From: Mucilaginibacter sp.
Lineage (GTDB): Bacteria > Bacteroidota > Bacteroidia > Sphingobacteriales > Sphingobacteriaceae
Length of the DNA: 64,000 nt
Reading direction: 5' to 3'
Assembly: GCF_028288185.1 (NCBI RefSeq)
Contig: NZ_JAQBOF010000025.1
Location: 62,001-126,000, forward strand
The number at the start of each line of letters is the position of its first letter. The first letter of the stretch is position 1. The notes beneath the pieces were generated by a model. The model was not told the origin of the DNA. It made no database searches and saw only the letters and a program-made list of their open reading frames with translations. The translations under genes were made by a program, and so were the position numbers. This document shows, one piece after another, positions 10,101 to 18,141 of the stretch.

Positions 10101-10276
10101 TCATCCGCAACAAACCCGAACCGTACTTTAAACAATTGCCTATTATAGCATTAACAGCATCTCTGTTAAACAGCCAGATGGGCGATATAGGCAATGCCGG
10201 CATGAATGATTATATACTAAAACCATTCGAACCGAAGATCTTGTACGATAAATTAAGCAGGTATCAGAAGCAATAG
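7151..10276 (+). CDS. Hybrid sensor histidine kinase: GAF, four PAS, kinase, receiver
   Basis: 1,041 residues with no membrane segment, so it is probably a cytoplasmic sensor. Order: GAF (about 15-165), PAS 1 (180-290), three closely similar PAS/PAC repeats (about 300-420, 424-545, 548-665), HisKA with SHEIRTPLNAVIGM and phospho-acceptor His685, HATPase (NLANNAVKF, DTGIGI, GGTGLGLAISKRL), and a C-terminal receiver with Asp970 in LMDIHMPEMGG. Phosphate should pass from His685 to Asp970. There is no DNA-binding domain and no regulator gene nearby, so its output partner is unknown. The repeated PAS units look like internal duplications (compare the three related stretches ITGFNHQDV, ITGYTLTEM and ITGFNFADV). 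Confidence 0.93.
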   Translation: MIHEQPVTSDTETKRLNALSSYNVLDTLPEKEYDAITRLASYICQVPVAVISLIDTDRQWFKSIVGLDTTQTSRADAFCNYTILNDDILEVNNAAEDDLFKDNPFVTGDTQLRFYAGAPLIDPDGNRLGSLCVIDTVPRKLTFEQRDALRTLADEVMSRLLLRKQKSELQQSLEAHKEFFNLFDTSPEIHFIADKDSNIELINKSVRTILGYDPQQAIGKSLWSFVVGNTPRDQFVPLIEKAMTTGESFTLETHTISLDGKEKWIGWCGIYKGEKWYASGRDITYQKNLVAELEQLSLVASKMINGVAVSDANDHVIWTNDAFEKITGFNHQDVADKRLRDVLVGKTDHYNPIEEYNDFIKTKQSYSVHVYATRKDGQEVWLSLITSVIKNEEGEVEKYIRLMSDITARKAAQKDLEILSFAARKSPSGMLSRDADGVVIWMNEAMERITGYTLTEMEGKRFGTILTGKDTDMEVFQNAVKAVEEKKPYDAEILIYKKDRTPVWVAMSNSPLFNDAGEVERQVTTMLDVTERKKVEAEHKLLSLVASNTTSGVVINNSAGEIEWVNESFENITGFNFADVKDKHLGDILQGELTDITIIEKGRELSKNKKSFEVDLLGYRKDGTPIWVTVINSVILNKEGEVDKYIEVVIDISSKKKVELELVQAKEEALQLSRAKDMFISIMSHEIRTPLNAVIGMSHLLLEGNPLETQRENLNVLKFSADNLLILINDVLDFTKIETGNIELEEEKVNLRETVQSITGSLQYKTKEKNIYLTAQIDPAMPDIIMGDSIRLGQILLNLANNAVKFTDKGGVNIELEVIDQTRKNVRVRFSVTDTGIGIASDKFNTIFESFKQADTSTTRKYGGTGLGLAISKRLIELHDSRINVDSEPGKGSTFWFTVTFNKTNNKKSNNDNVETGLNIHVLVVDDNQINRLLINKILTKWGATIDFAENGIQAVNKVETNKYDVVLMDIHMPEMGGLEATQIIRNKPEPYFKQLPIIALTASLLNSQMGDIGNAGMNDYILKPFEPKILYDKLSRYQKQ

Positions 10277-10305
10277 CTTTAAAAATTGGTTATTAAAGAT
10301 TGGTT

Positions 10306-10425
10306 ATTAAAGATTGAAGATTAGTCCTGTCAATTAAATATAAAAGCCCTCAAATTTTGTAAGGGCTTTTTCTTTGATAGGCGAACGATAGGCCCAATCT
10401 TTAATCTTCATTCTCTAATCTTTTT
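10306..10425. repeat. Dispersed terminator-bearing element, copy A
   Basis: An inverted-repeat element (TAAAGATTGAAGATTA on the left, CAATCTTTAATCTTCA on the right) enclosing a terminator. A clearly related copy lies at 51817-51965. Shared blocks include GTCAATTAAATA, GGCTTTTTCTTT and CGATAGGCCCAATCTTTAAT. Both copies lie between convergent genes. Confidence 0.75.
10342..10370. terminator. Bidirectional terminator between the kinase gene and comF
   Basis: AAAAGCCCT at 10342-10350 pairs with AGGGCTTTT at 10362-10370 over an 11-base loop. T runs follow on the plus strand and A runs precede, so it can act in both directions for the convergent genes. Confidence 0.75.
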
Positions 10426-11122
10426 ACTCCGCATACGCTATCGTAGCAATACTTAGTTTTAATCCCGGTATTTTTAGGAGAGGTATTGCGCAGGCTTCCA
10501 GCGTTGAGCCGGTGGTTACTATATCATCAACCAGTAACACATGTTTGTCTTGTAACTTTTCTGCATCTTTTACTACGAATACTTCCTGCATATTTTCAAA
10601 CCTTGCAAAGCGCGATCGGTGTGTTTGTGTTTGGGTAGCACGGGTGCGTACCAGGTTGTTTTCTTCAACAACTGCGTTTAGCTTTTCTGCAAGGCCTTCG
10701 GCAAAACAAGCACTTTGGTTATAACCACGCTCTTTTAACCTGCTTTTATGTAAGGGGACAGGTATAATATAATCAACCCCAACAAATTTTTCGTTTTTAT
10801 GGAGCTGGCTTCCGGCGATGTTTCCCAACAGGTTGCCTATTTGCGGCATACCTTTATATTTAAAATGATGCATCAGGTTTTGCACTTTGCCGCCTTTGGT
10901 AAAGTAGTATAAAGCATAAGCTCCTTCTAAATTTATCTTACCCCAAAATTGCTGCGCTACAATATTATCAGCCTGTAAATGGGAATTGGTTAATGGCAGG
11001 TTGTATAAGCAATCCATACAAATTATTTTTTCGTGAGCTACAAGGTCTGTACCACAGGCCGGGCAAAGCTGCGGGAAAAATAGTGATAAGAAATCGGCCA
11101 GGTAGCTGCTTTGCAGTTTCAT
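10424..11122 (-). CDS. comF: ComF family phosphoribosyltransferase-like protein
   Basis: 232 residues. The N-terminus carries a zinc-binding pattern (Cys20, Cys23, Cys35 and Cys38 in LCPACG and CMDCL), and the C-terminal half is a type I phosphoribosyltransferase fold with VLLVDDIVTTGSTLEAC as the PRPP loop. RGYNQSACFAEGLA is typical of ComF. ComF proteins take part in natural DNA uptake in some bacteria (single-strand DNA handling in the cytoplasm), but in Bacteroidota the role is largely untested. It is 86 bases downstream of rlmN on the same strand. Confidence 0.9.
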   Translation of the reverse strand: MKLQSSYLADFLSLFFPQLCPACGTDLVAHEKIICMDCLYNLPLTNSHLQADNIVAQQFWGKINLEGAYALYYFTKGGKVQNLMHHFKYKGMPQIGNLLGNIAGSQLHKNEKFVGVDYIIPVPLHKSRLKERGYNQSACFAEGLAEKLNAVVEENNLVRTRATQTQTHRSRFARFENMQEVFVVKDAEKLQDKHVLLVDDIVTTGSTLEACAIPLLKIPGLKLSIATIAYAE

Positions 11123-11208
11123 GGCATTAAAGTAGCTGGTTTTCTTTTTAAAAAGAAATATTAAATGCTTTCAGATGACAAAAGGTGTTCGATATTATTT
11201 AATATCCT

Positions 11209-12261
11209 TTACTGGCCCTCTTTAATAGCCAATTGGCCACAAGCAGCATCAATATCTTTACCGCGGCTGCGGCGCAGGTGAGTGTTTACGCCATTTTTAC
11301 GCAGGTAGTCGGCAAAGGCTTCTACTTTATCTTCGCCTGCGTTAATATAGGATGCGAACGATATGGGGTTATATTCGATAATATTTACTTTGCAGGGCAG
11401 GTGTTTGCAAAATTGGACCAGTTCGGCGGCATCTTCAATGTTATCATTAAAGCCGTCAAAAATAATGTATTCGTAAGTTACGGGGTTTTTGGTTTTGGCG
11501 TAATAGTATTTAAGGGCCTCGGCCAATGCTTTTAACGAGTTTTGCTCATTAATGGGCATAATGGTATTGCGCTTCTCATCATTAGCGGCGTGTAGCGATA
11601 AGGCTAAATTAAATTTTACACCATCATCGCCCAGCTTCTTTATCATTTTGGCTATGCCGGCTGTTGATACCGTGATGCGTTTGGCAGCCATGTTCAAGCC
11701 CTCTTCGGATGTTATTTTCTCTATTGAGTCCATAACATTCTTATAATTCAACAATGGCTCGCCCATACCCATATAAACAATGTTGCTTAATGGTATACCA
11801 TAATTTTCGCGGGCCTGCTTATCAATAAGTACAACCTGGTCATAAATTTCATCAGGATTTAGGTTGCGTTTACGCTCCATATATCCGGTAGCGCAAAATT
11901 TACAGGTAAGACTGCAACCTACTTGCGATGATACACAAGCAGTCATCCTGCCCGGGGTTGGAATTAAAACACCTTCAATTAGATGCTTATCGTGCAAAAT
12001 GAAAGAATTTTTTATAGTTTTATCAGCGCTAAACTGTGAGTTACTAATTTGTACATTATTAATAACGAAACTGTTATCCAGTTTGGTGCGAAGTTCTTTT
12101 GATATATTGCTCATCTCGTCGAACGAAAAGCAAGATTTTTTCCATAGCCATTCATAAACTTGTTTGGCCCTGAAGCTTTTTTCGTCCATTTGGATAAAAT
12201 GCTTTTGCAGGCTTTCCAGGCTCAGGCTACGGATATCAATTTTCTCTTTTTCAGCAATCAC
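11209..12261 (-). CDS. rlmN: 23S rRNA (A2503-C2) / tRNA (A37-C2) methyltransferase RlmN
   Basis: 350 residues. This radical-SAM enzyme methylates C2 of A2503 in 23S rRNA and A37 in some tRNAs. The 4Fe-4S cysteines are Cys116, Cys120 and Cys123 in GCSLTCKFCATG. Cys109 (ACVSSQ) and the C-terminal Cys341 (DAACGQL) match the two catalytic cysteines of the E. coli enzyme in spacing and context. GMGEPLLNY is also canonical. This distinguishes it from Cfr only by general similarity, but as a single chromosomal housekeeping copy RlmN is the natural reading. Confidence 0.95.
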   Translation of the reverse strand: MIAEKEKIDIRSLSLESLQKHFIQMDEKSFRAKQVYEWLWKKSCFSFDEMSNISKELRTKLDNSFVINNVQISNSQFSADKTIKNSFILHDKHLIEGVLIPTPGRMTACVSSQVGCSLTCKFCATGYMERKRNLNPDEIYDQVVLIDKQARENYGIPLSNIVYMGMGEPLLNYKNVMDSIEKITSEEGLNMAAKRITVSTAGIAKMIKKLGDDGVKFNLALSLHAANDEKRNTIMPINEQNSLKALAEALKYYYAKTKNPVTYEYIIFDGFNDNIEDAAELVQFCKHLPCKVNIIEYNPISFASYINAGEDKVEAFADYLRKNGVNTHLRRSRGKDIDAACGQLAIKEGQ

Positions 12262-12389
12262 GCTGCAAAAGTACGAAATTTAAAAATCTATCTTTTTAAA
12301 TCAGGTAATTAAAAACAATAACTAAAAGTTAATTGTATTAATTTAACGGATTAAGGGGGAACGAGATGGCAACTTGCAAGTTATAACGA

Positions 12390-13565
12390 ATGAAAATTTT
12401 TAGAGCCGATTACGTTTTCCCCATTAGTGCCGATCCAATTAAAGATGGTGTGATTGCTGTTGATGATCACGGTAAGATCATTTCTGTATCAGACCAATTA
12501 CCTCCGGGTGCCTCCAATGCATCCGTTGAGCGTCTGCATGGTATAATTTGTCCGGGATTTATTAATACCCATTGCCATGTTGAGCTTTCGCATCTGCATG
12601 GTAAAATTCCCCGGAGCGGGGGTTTGGTGAATTTTATAAAGGATACACAACAACTACGAAATTCTGACCCTAAACAAATTGAAGCCGCAGCCATAAAGGC
12701 TGACAATGATATGTACGATAACGGTATTGTTGCCGTTGGCGATATTTCTAACACAAATGCAACCGTCGCCCTTAAAGCAAGCAGCAAATTATACTACCAT
12801 ACATTTGTTGAAACATTTGCTTTTACCCCGAACAAGGCCGAGGAAGTTTTTAATAACGCGCTGGCATTAATGGCCGAATTTAAACCTCAATCCTGCTCAG
12901 TAACACCGCATGCGCCATACTCGGTATCAAAAGAATTATTTAAACTGCTAAAAAAATATTGCGATAGTAATGTAAAAAACCTGATCAGTATACACAACCA
13001 GGAGTGCGAAGACGAGAATAAATTTTACCGTTATAAATTAGGAGCCTTTAATGACCTTTACGCACATTTTGGTATTGATATAAGCTATTTTAAACCCCAG
13101 GCGCGTAACTCGCTGCAATCGGTAATACCGTTGTTAACCAGCAAGCAGGATATTTTGATGGTGCATAATACCTGCACCAATTTAAAAGACATTTACTTCA
13201 TTAAACGCTTTGACCGTAAAATACATTGGTGCTTTTGCCCCCATGCTAATTTATATATAGAGGGTGCGTTACCTAAGGTTGATCTGTTTTTAGATCAGGG
13301 CTTTAATATCACCCTGGGTACCGATAGCCTGGCATCAAACAATAAGCTTTGCATATTAAGCGAGATGCGCACACTGCAAGCAAATTTCCCGGCATTGAGT
13401 ATGGATAGATTATTAAAATGGGCTACAATAAATGGCGCCACCTATTTGGGTATCGATAAATATAAAGGAAGTTTAGACGTTGGTAAAACACCGGGATTAA
13501 ACCTGATAACCGGATTGGATGATTTGAAGATCACTGCTGATACTAAAGTTAAGCGGCTTATCTAA
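12390..13565 (+). CDS. Amidohydrolase superfamily metal-dependent deaminase/hydrolase
   Basis: 391 residues of the subtype with a TIM barrel and flanking beta domain. Metal ligands and active-site residues are visible: His61 and His63 (GFINTHCHVELSHL), His174 (TPHAPYS), His202 and Glu205 (IHNQECED), His259 (MVHNTC) and Asp312 (LGTDSLASNN). This set matches the cytosine/guanine/5'-deoxyadenosine deaminase branch. Aminodeoxyfutalosine deaminase of the futalosine menaquinone route is one possible role; other nucleoside-type deaminases are equally possible. It stands alone, downstream of divergent rlmN, so context does not help. Confidence 0.8.
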   Translation: MKIFRADYVFPISADPIKDGVIAVDDHGKIISVSDQLPPGASNASVERLHGIICPGFINTHCHVELSHLHGKIPRSGGLVNFIKDTQQLRNSDPKQIEAAAIKADNDMYDNGIVAVGDISNTNATVALKASSKLYYHTFVETFAFTPNKAEEVFNNALALMAEFKPQSCSVTPHAPYSVSKELFKLLKKYCDSNVKNLISIHNQECEDENKFYRYKLGAFNDLYAHFGIDISYFKPQARNSLQSVIPLLTSKQDILMVHNTCTNLKDIYFIKRFDRKIHWCFCPHANLYIEGALPKVDLFLDQGFNITLGTDSLASNNKLCILSEMRTLQANFPALSMDRLLKWATINGATYLGIDKYKGSLDVGKTPGLNLITGLDDLKITADTKVKRLI

Positions 13566-13640
13566 TCATGCCTGTCATTTCTCACTATCGTTTGTGATAA
13601 CTAGAAACTATAACCATCCCTTTTTTGACTTTTTAATTTT

Positions 13641-13648
13641 TAATTTTG
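13641..13648 (+). promoter_or_regulatory. Predicted -7 box (TAATTTTG) for acylphosphatase
   Basis: Exact TAnnTTTG match ending 7 bases before the ATG at 13656, which would leave a leader of only a few bases. No well-spaced -33 TTTG was found, so this is moderate evidence. Confidence 0.4.
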
Positions 13649-13655
13649 CCTTAAC

Positions 13656-13940
13656 ATGAAGCATTTAGATATTACAGTTAAAGGCAAAGTACAGGGCGTA
13701 TTGTACCGAGCATCGACCAAAGCCGTTGCCGACCAGTTGGGCGTACGCGGAACGATAAAGAATGAAGCCAATGGCGATGTTATTATCGAAGCCGAAGGCG
13801 AACCTACCATGCTTGAAATGTTTTTAGACTGGTGCCACGAAGGGCCCCAGGATGCCGAAGTAACTACTGTTGAAAGTAATGAGGGCGAATTAAAAAACTA
13901 TCGTAATTTTGAAGTATTAAAAAGAGGTTTGTTTAAATAA
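13656..13940 (+). CDS. acyP: Acylphosphatase
   Basis: 94 residues, the standard length. The enzyme hydrolyses acyl phosphates such as carbamoyl phosphate in the cytoplasm. The phosphate-binding loop GKVQGVLYR supplies Arg18, and the catalytic Asn is Asn36 in TIKNEANGDV. It is followed by a strong hairpin at 13954-13989 and seems monocistronic. Confidence 0.93.
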   Translation: MKHLDITVKGKVQGVLYRASTKAVADQLGVRGTIKNEANGDVIIEAEGEPTMLEMFLDWCHEGPQDAEVTTVESNEGELKNYRNFEVLKRGLFK

Positions 13941-13953
13941 CCTGCATATAGCC

Positions 13954-13989
13954 CAATATAGCGATGGGTTTTAATCCATCGCTATATTG
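13954..13989. terminator. Perfect 14-bp hairpin after acylphosphatase
   Basis: CAATATAGCGATGG at 13954-13967 pairs perfectly with CCATCGCTATATTG at 13976-13989 over an 8-base loop. No T run follows, so it may be a processing or stabilising hairpin or a small palindrome rather than a classic terminator. Confidence 0.5.
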
Positions 13990-14015
13990 AGTTGGATATT
14001 ATAATACGCTAACTA

Positions 14016-15500
14016 TTGTCAACAGCTAAAAAATTTGCCGGGCAAACTGCCATATATGGGTTAAGCACCATTGTACAACGGTTATTAAGCTCATTACTTA
14101 CTCCATTATATACTCACGTATATCTCCCTAAAGTTTATAGTATTTTTAGTACCATGTTTGCCTACGCCTCTATTTTCCAGGCATTTTTGGCTTTTGGTAT
14201 GGAAACCACTTTTTTTAGGTATCTAAATAAGTTTGCCGATAAAAAGAAACAGGTTTATAACAACGGCTTTTGGGTAATATTTATAGTATCTATTGGTTTT
14301 TTATTACTTACTATTCCATTTACGCATACACTGGCCGGGCTAATAAAAATTGGAAAAGACATCCCACAAAATGAGTTCGAGCTATATATAAAATATTTTA
14401 TAGCCATACTGGTGCTTGATGCCTGGTGTGTTATCCCTTTCGCAAAAATAAGGGCCGATGGCAGACCTGTTAAATACGGTGTTATCAAGGTCATTAACAT
14501 TGTAGTAACCGTATTGCTAAACGTTGTTTTTATTATAGTAATACCTTACTGGTTAAAACACAATCTTTATGGTTGGGAGTGGATATCACACTGGTATATA
14601 CATGGCTGGGTAGCTTACGCGTTTTTATCAAATTTGGTGGCCAGTGCTGTTACGTTGTTACTGTTGTTACCTGAATTATTTGAGCTTGAATTAAAGTTTG
14701 ATAAGGTTATGTTTAGGCAGATGCTTATTTATAGCGGGCCAATATTAATAGCCAACTTATCATACCTGGTAAATGAAAATTTGGATAAAATATTACTCGG
14801 AAAATTATTGCCGGTAAATATAAGCGAGCATGAGGTTGGTGTTTATTCGGCGTGTGCCCGGTTATCTATATTCGCTAGTTTGTTCAATCAGGCGTTCCGC
14901 ATGGGGGCCGAGCCTTTCTTTTTTAGCCATGCCAAAAATAAAAACGCGGGCTATACCTATTCACGCATTATGGATTATTTTGTGATCACCATGTGTGTTA
15001 TGTTTTTAGGCGTGGTGGCTAATATTGAAATATTAAAGTATTATGTAAATAACAGGGCCTTTTGGGTAGGGCTTGATGTTGTGCCACCTTTGTTATTTGG
15101 CTATGTAGCACTGGGGGTTTATATGAATTTATCGGTATGGTATAAACTATCAGACCAAACCCGCTATGGGTTATATATTTCCTGTATAGGCGCCATTGCC
15201 ACTATTATATTAAATGTAATATTTATACCAAAATACAGTTACATGGCTTCGGCGTGGACATCGCTTATAGCTTATACTATCATGATGGTTCTATCCTACA
15301 TTTGGGGGCAAAAAAATTATCCTATTCCATACAACCTAAAAAAGAACCTTGCTTATATCATTTCATCGGTTATACTCGTTTATTTATCATTCTATGTGTT
15401 TAATCGTAATATATTTATAGGCAATGCGTTGTTATTACTTTTTGGAACAGCGGCTTTATTTTTTGAGTGGAAAAATTTAAAAGCTATATTTAACAGATAG
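14016..15500 (+). CDS. Polysaccharide flippase of the MOP superfamily
   Basis: 494 residues with about 14 hydrophobic segments, the layout of Wzx-like polysaccharide exporters that move lipid-linked sugars across the inner membrane. The opening KKFAGQTAIYGLSTIVQRLL with an early PLYTHVY motif is typical of the polysaccharide biosynthesis family in Bacteroidota. Translation appears to start at TTG (14016-14018), since the next in-frame Met is about 50 residues in, beyond the first conserved segment. No glycosyltransferases are adjacent, so the transported substrate is unknown. The downstream TPR gene follows after 27 bases. Confidence 0.85.
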   Translation: MSTAKKFAGQTAIYGLSTIVQRLLSSLLTPLYTHVYLPKVYSIFSTMFAYASIFQAFLAFGMETTFFRYLNKFADKKKQVYNNGFWVIFIVSIGFLLLTIPFTHTLAGLIKIGKDIPQNEFELYIKYFIAILVLDAWCVIPFAKIRADGRPVKYGVIKVINIVVTVLLNVVFIIVIPYWLKHNLYGWEWISHWYIHGWVAYAFLSNLVASAVTLLLLLPELFELELKFDKVMFRQMLIYSGPILIANLSYLVNENLDKILLGKLLPVNISEHEVGVYSACARLSIFASLFNQAFRMGAEPFFFSHAKNKNAGYTYSRIMDYFVITMCVMFLGVVANIEILKYYVNNRAFWVGLDVVPPLLFGYVALGVYMNLSVWYKLSDQTRYGLYISCIGAIATIILNVIFIPKYSYMASAWTSLIAYTIMMVLSYIWGQKNYPIPYNLKKNLAYIISSVILVYLSFYVFNRNIFIGNALLLLFGTAALFFEWKNLKAIFNR

Positions 15501-15510
15501 AGTTAAGAGC

Positions 15511-15600
15511 CAAGAATCAAGATTATAATGAATATAATATCTGCAAATAATAAGGGAGCTAAAGGGAGCAATTGGGAGGCAAAATGCTTCTTGATTCTTG
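15511..15600. repeat. Inverted repeat spanning the TPR gene start
   Basis: CAAGAATCAAG at 15511-15521 is inverted at 15590-15600 (CTTGATTCTTG), and a second CTTGATTCT copy follows at 15611-15619. The right arm lies inside the coding region and encodes the hydrophobic stretch CFLILASCFLILP of the signal peptide. Confidence 0.6.
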
Positions 15601-17300
15601 CATCTTGTTTCTTGATTCTGCCTACTTATGCCCAAAGCCAAAAACCAGCCAAAACCGGGGTTGACAGCGATGCGGTTGCGACCCTTTTCTATTCGGCCTT
15701 GCGCGAAAAAACGATTGAAAACAATACCCAGGCTGCCGATCTGTTTGGCAAGATATTAACTATCGATCCAACAAACGATGCATCGCTCTATGAATTGGCC
15801 AATATTAAAAAACGCGAAAATAAATATGGAGAGGCACAGCCACTGCTTGAAAAAGCGGTAACTATTAAACCTGATAACCAGTGGTATTGGTCGGCACTTG
15901 CTGATGTTTATGAGAAAAGCAATGATGTAAATAATCTGGCTAAGCTTGAAAATGTATTTACCCAATTAATAAGGATCAACCCCGAGCGTGTTGATTATTA
16001 TTATGATAAAGCCAACGCTTATTTTTTGCAGAATAAATTTGATGAGGCGTTAAAGGTATATGATCAAATAGAGCAGATAAGTGGATCTACAGACGATCTG
16101 ATCATCAATCGCCAAAAAATTTATTTAAAACAGGGTAAGGTAGATAAGGCTGCCTCGGGCTTGGAGCAAATGATAGCAAAGAACCCAAACGAAGTAAGAT
16201 ATTACATTTTATTGGCCGAAATTTATACGGCAAATAAAGATGCCGATAAAGCTTTTAAAACATTAGAAAAAGCAAAAGCAGTAGACCCAAACAATGCGCT
16301 GGTACATTTAGGCCTGGCTGATATTTATCGTGACCGGAAAAATATTGATGCAAGTTTTAAAGAGCTACAGGCAGCGTTTGCTAATCCTGATTTAAATATT
16401 GATCAGAAAATTAGAATAGTAATGGGGTATTTCCCTAAGTTTTCTGAAGCTGGTGTTCGCACCGCGGCATTATTTAGCGCACTAGAGTTAAGTAAGATAA
16501 TAGTTGAAAAACACCCTAACGAAGCTAAAGCCTATGCGCTATATGGCGATGTGCTGGTGCAAAACGAAAAAAATAACGAAGCAAAAGCAAGCTACCAACG
16601 CTCAATCGAGTTAAACGGCCAGATATACCAAACGCGCGAGGCTTTGGTGCGTATTGAGCTAAATAATAATGATATGGACGGCGTGATCCGTGATGGTGAA
16701 AGTGCGTTGTCATTCTTCCCTAACCAGGGATGGATGAATTACTTTGTAGGCATTGCCTGGGCACAGAAAAAAGATTATAAAAAAGCGGTAAGCTATTTAA
16801 AAAATACCACCTCACTGGAGTTTCAGGATAAAGAATTGTTATCATTAAGCTATTCGCAAATAGGCGATTGCTACCATGCGATGCAGGACAATAAAAGCTC
16901 TGACGATTCGTACGATAAATCATTAAGTTATAATGCCGACAACAAATACACGTTAAATAATTACGCGTATTATTTATCAGTAAGGGGCGAGCAGTTAGAT
17001 AAAGCAGCGCAAATGGCTAAACACGCTAATGAGCTGGACGCAAACAATGCATCGTTTGAGGATACCTACGCCTGGATATTGTTTAAACAAAAAAATTATA
17101 AAGAGGCAAAAGCGTGGATGGAAAAGGCGTTAACTGATGGTAAAAATAAAAGCGCCGTGCAAACAGAACATTATGGCGACATATTGTTTTATTTAGGCGA
17201 TGCCGATGCAGCCGTACAAAACTGGAAAAAGGCCAAAGAGTACGGTGCTACTTCGCCGGTTTTAGATCGTAAAATAAATGAAAAGAAATATATTGAATAG
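15528..17300 (+). CDS. Exported tetratricopeptide repeat protein
   Basis: 590 residues. A hydrophobic export signal (CFLILASCFLILPTYAQ) is preceded by an unusual polar run of about 19 residues. The mature part is a long solenoid of TPR units, for example NDASLYELANIKKRENKYGE and NALVHLGLADIYRDRKN, continuing to the C-terminus. Such proteins are protein-binding scaffolds; the partner is unknown. It overlaps the DUF4292 gene by 23 bases, so the two are translationally linked, and the envelope genes that follow suggest a role in the periplasm or outer membrane. The signal region derives partly from a repeat, which makes the exact start less certain. Confidence 0.85.
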   Translation: MNIISANNKGAKGSNWEAKCFLILASCFLILPTYAQSQKPAKTGVDSDAVATLFYSALREKTIENNTQAADLFGKILTIDPTNDASLYELANIKKRENKYGEAQPLLEKAVTIKPDNQWYWSALADVYEKSNDVNNLAKLENVFTQLIRINPERVDYYYDKANAYFLQNKFDEALKVYDQIEQISGSTDDLIINRQKIYLKQGKVDKAASGLEQMIAKNPNEVRYYILLAEIYTANKDADKAFKTLEKAKAVDPNNALVHLGLADIYRDRKNIDASFKELQAAFANPDLNIDQKIRIVMGYFPKFSEAGVRTAALFSALELSKIIVEKHPNEAKAYALYGDVLVQNEKNNEAKASYQRSIELNGQIYQTREALVRIELNNNDMDGVIRDGESALSFFPNQGWMNYFVGIAWAQKKDYKKAVSYLKNTTSLEFQDKELLSLSYSQIGDCYHAMQDNKSSDDSYDKSLSYNADNKYTLNNYAYYLSVRGEQLDKAAQMAKHANELDANNASFEDTYAWILFKQKNYKEAKAWMEKALTDGKNKSAVQTEHYGDILFYLGDADAAVQNWKKAKEYGATSPVLDRKINEKKYIE

Positions 17301-18120
17301 GTTATTAATTATTTGCTGCCTGTTGGCGATGGTGAGTTGTAAGGCGCGAAAGAAAGTAATAACTAACGGCGCTGCTACAACTACTAATGCCACTATATCC
17401 AGCCCCCAGGTGGTAAACACGGTTAAAATAGCAACCACACCGCCCGATCTAACTTTAATAAAAAACCAATTGGCTGTAATAAAAAGTCACCAGGTAAACT
17501 TTGATACCTTCGCTGGCCGGGCAACTACTAAATTGGATATTGATGGCAACAGCAATGATGTTACTTTAAATATCCGCATAAGCCGTGATAAAAAGATATG
17601 GGTATCAATAACAGCCCTGTTGGGTATAGAAGTTGCAAGGGCGGTAATTACGCCCGACAGCATTAAAGTGATCAATAAATTACAGGGCCTTTACTTTAAA
17701 AAACCTTTCAGCTTTATATACCAATACGCCAGCAGGCAGGTTAATTATAAAACTATCGAGTGCTTATTGGTAGGTAACGCCATGCCCGAGTTGTTGACAG
17801 AAAACAGTAGCATAAAAAGCGATATGGGTAATGTTATTTTATCAGGCAACTTGCAAGAATTAATGTATAGCTTAATGTTGGGTACCAATATGCGGGTAAC
17901 GCAGTTTAACCTATCTAATATAAATGAGGGGCAAGCGCTTTTGGTAAATAACAGTAATTTTATACAAGCCACTAATAGATTGATACCTTCGCAAATAGAT
18001 ATTCTATCTACTATAAAAGAAAAAAAAATACAGGCTAATTTGCGTTATACCAAGGTGGATTTTGATCAGCAGTTAGATTTTCCTTTCAATATTCCGGAAA
18101 GATACACTCCGGCCAATTAA
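17278..18120 (+). CDS. DUF4292 lipoprotein
   Basis: 280 residues. The N-terminus is a lipoprotein signal ending in LAMVSC with lipidation at Cys21. The remaining domain (FAGRATTKLDIDGNSNDVTL, then ISRDKKIWVSITALLGIEVA) fits DUF4292, a Bacteroidota family with a LolA/LolB-like half-barrel look. A role in outer-membrane lipid or lipoprotein handling is an inference only. It overlaps the TPR gene by 23 bases and lies 21 bases before the EnvC-like gene, so these form one operon. Confidence 0.8.
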   Translation: MKRNILNRLLIICCLLAMVSCKARKKVITNGAATTTNATISSPQVVNTVKIATTPPDLTLIKNQLAVIKSHQVNFDTFAGRATTKLDIDGNSNDVTLNIRISRDKKIWVSITALLGIEVARAVITPDSIKVINKLQGLYFKKPFSFIYQYASRQVNYKTIECLLVGNAMPELLTENSSIKSDMGNVILSGNLQELMYSLMLGTNMRVTQFNLSNINEGQALLVNNSNFIQATNRLIPSQIDILSTIKEKKIQANLRYTKVDFDQQLDFPFNIPERYTPAN

Positions 18121-18141
18121 AAATTAATATTTTTGGACCGG

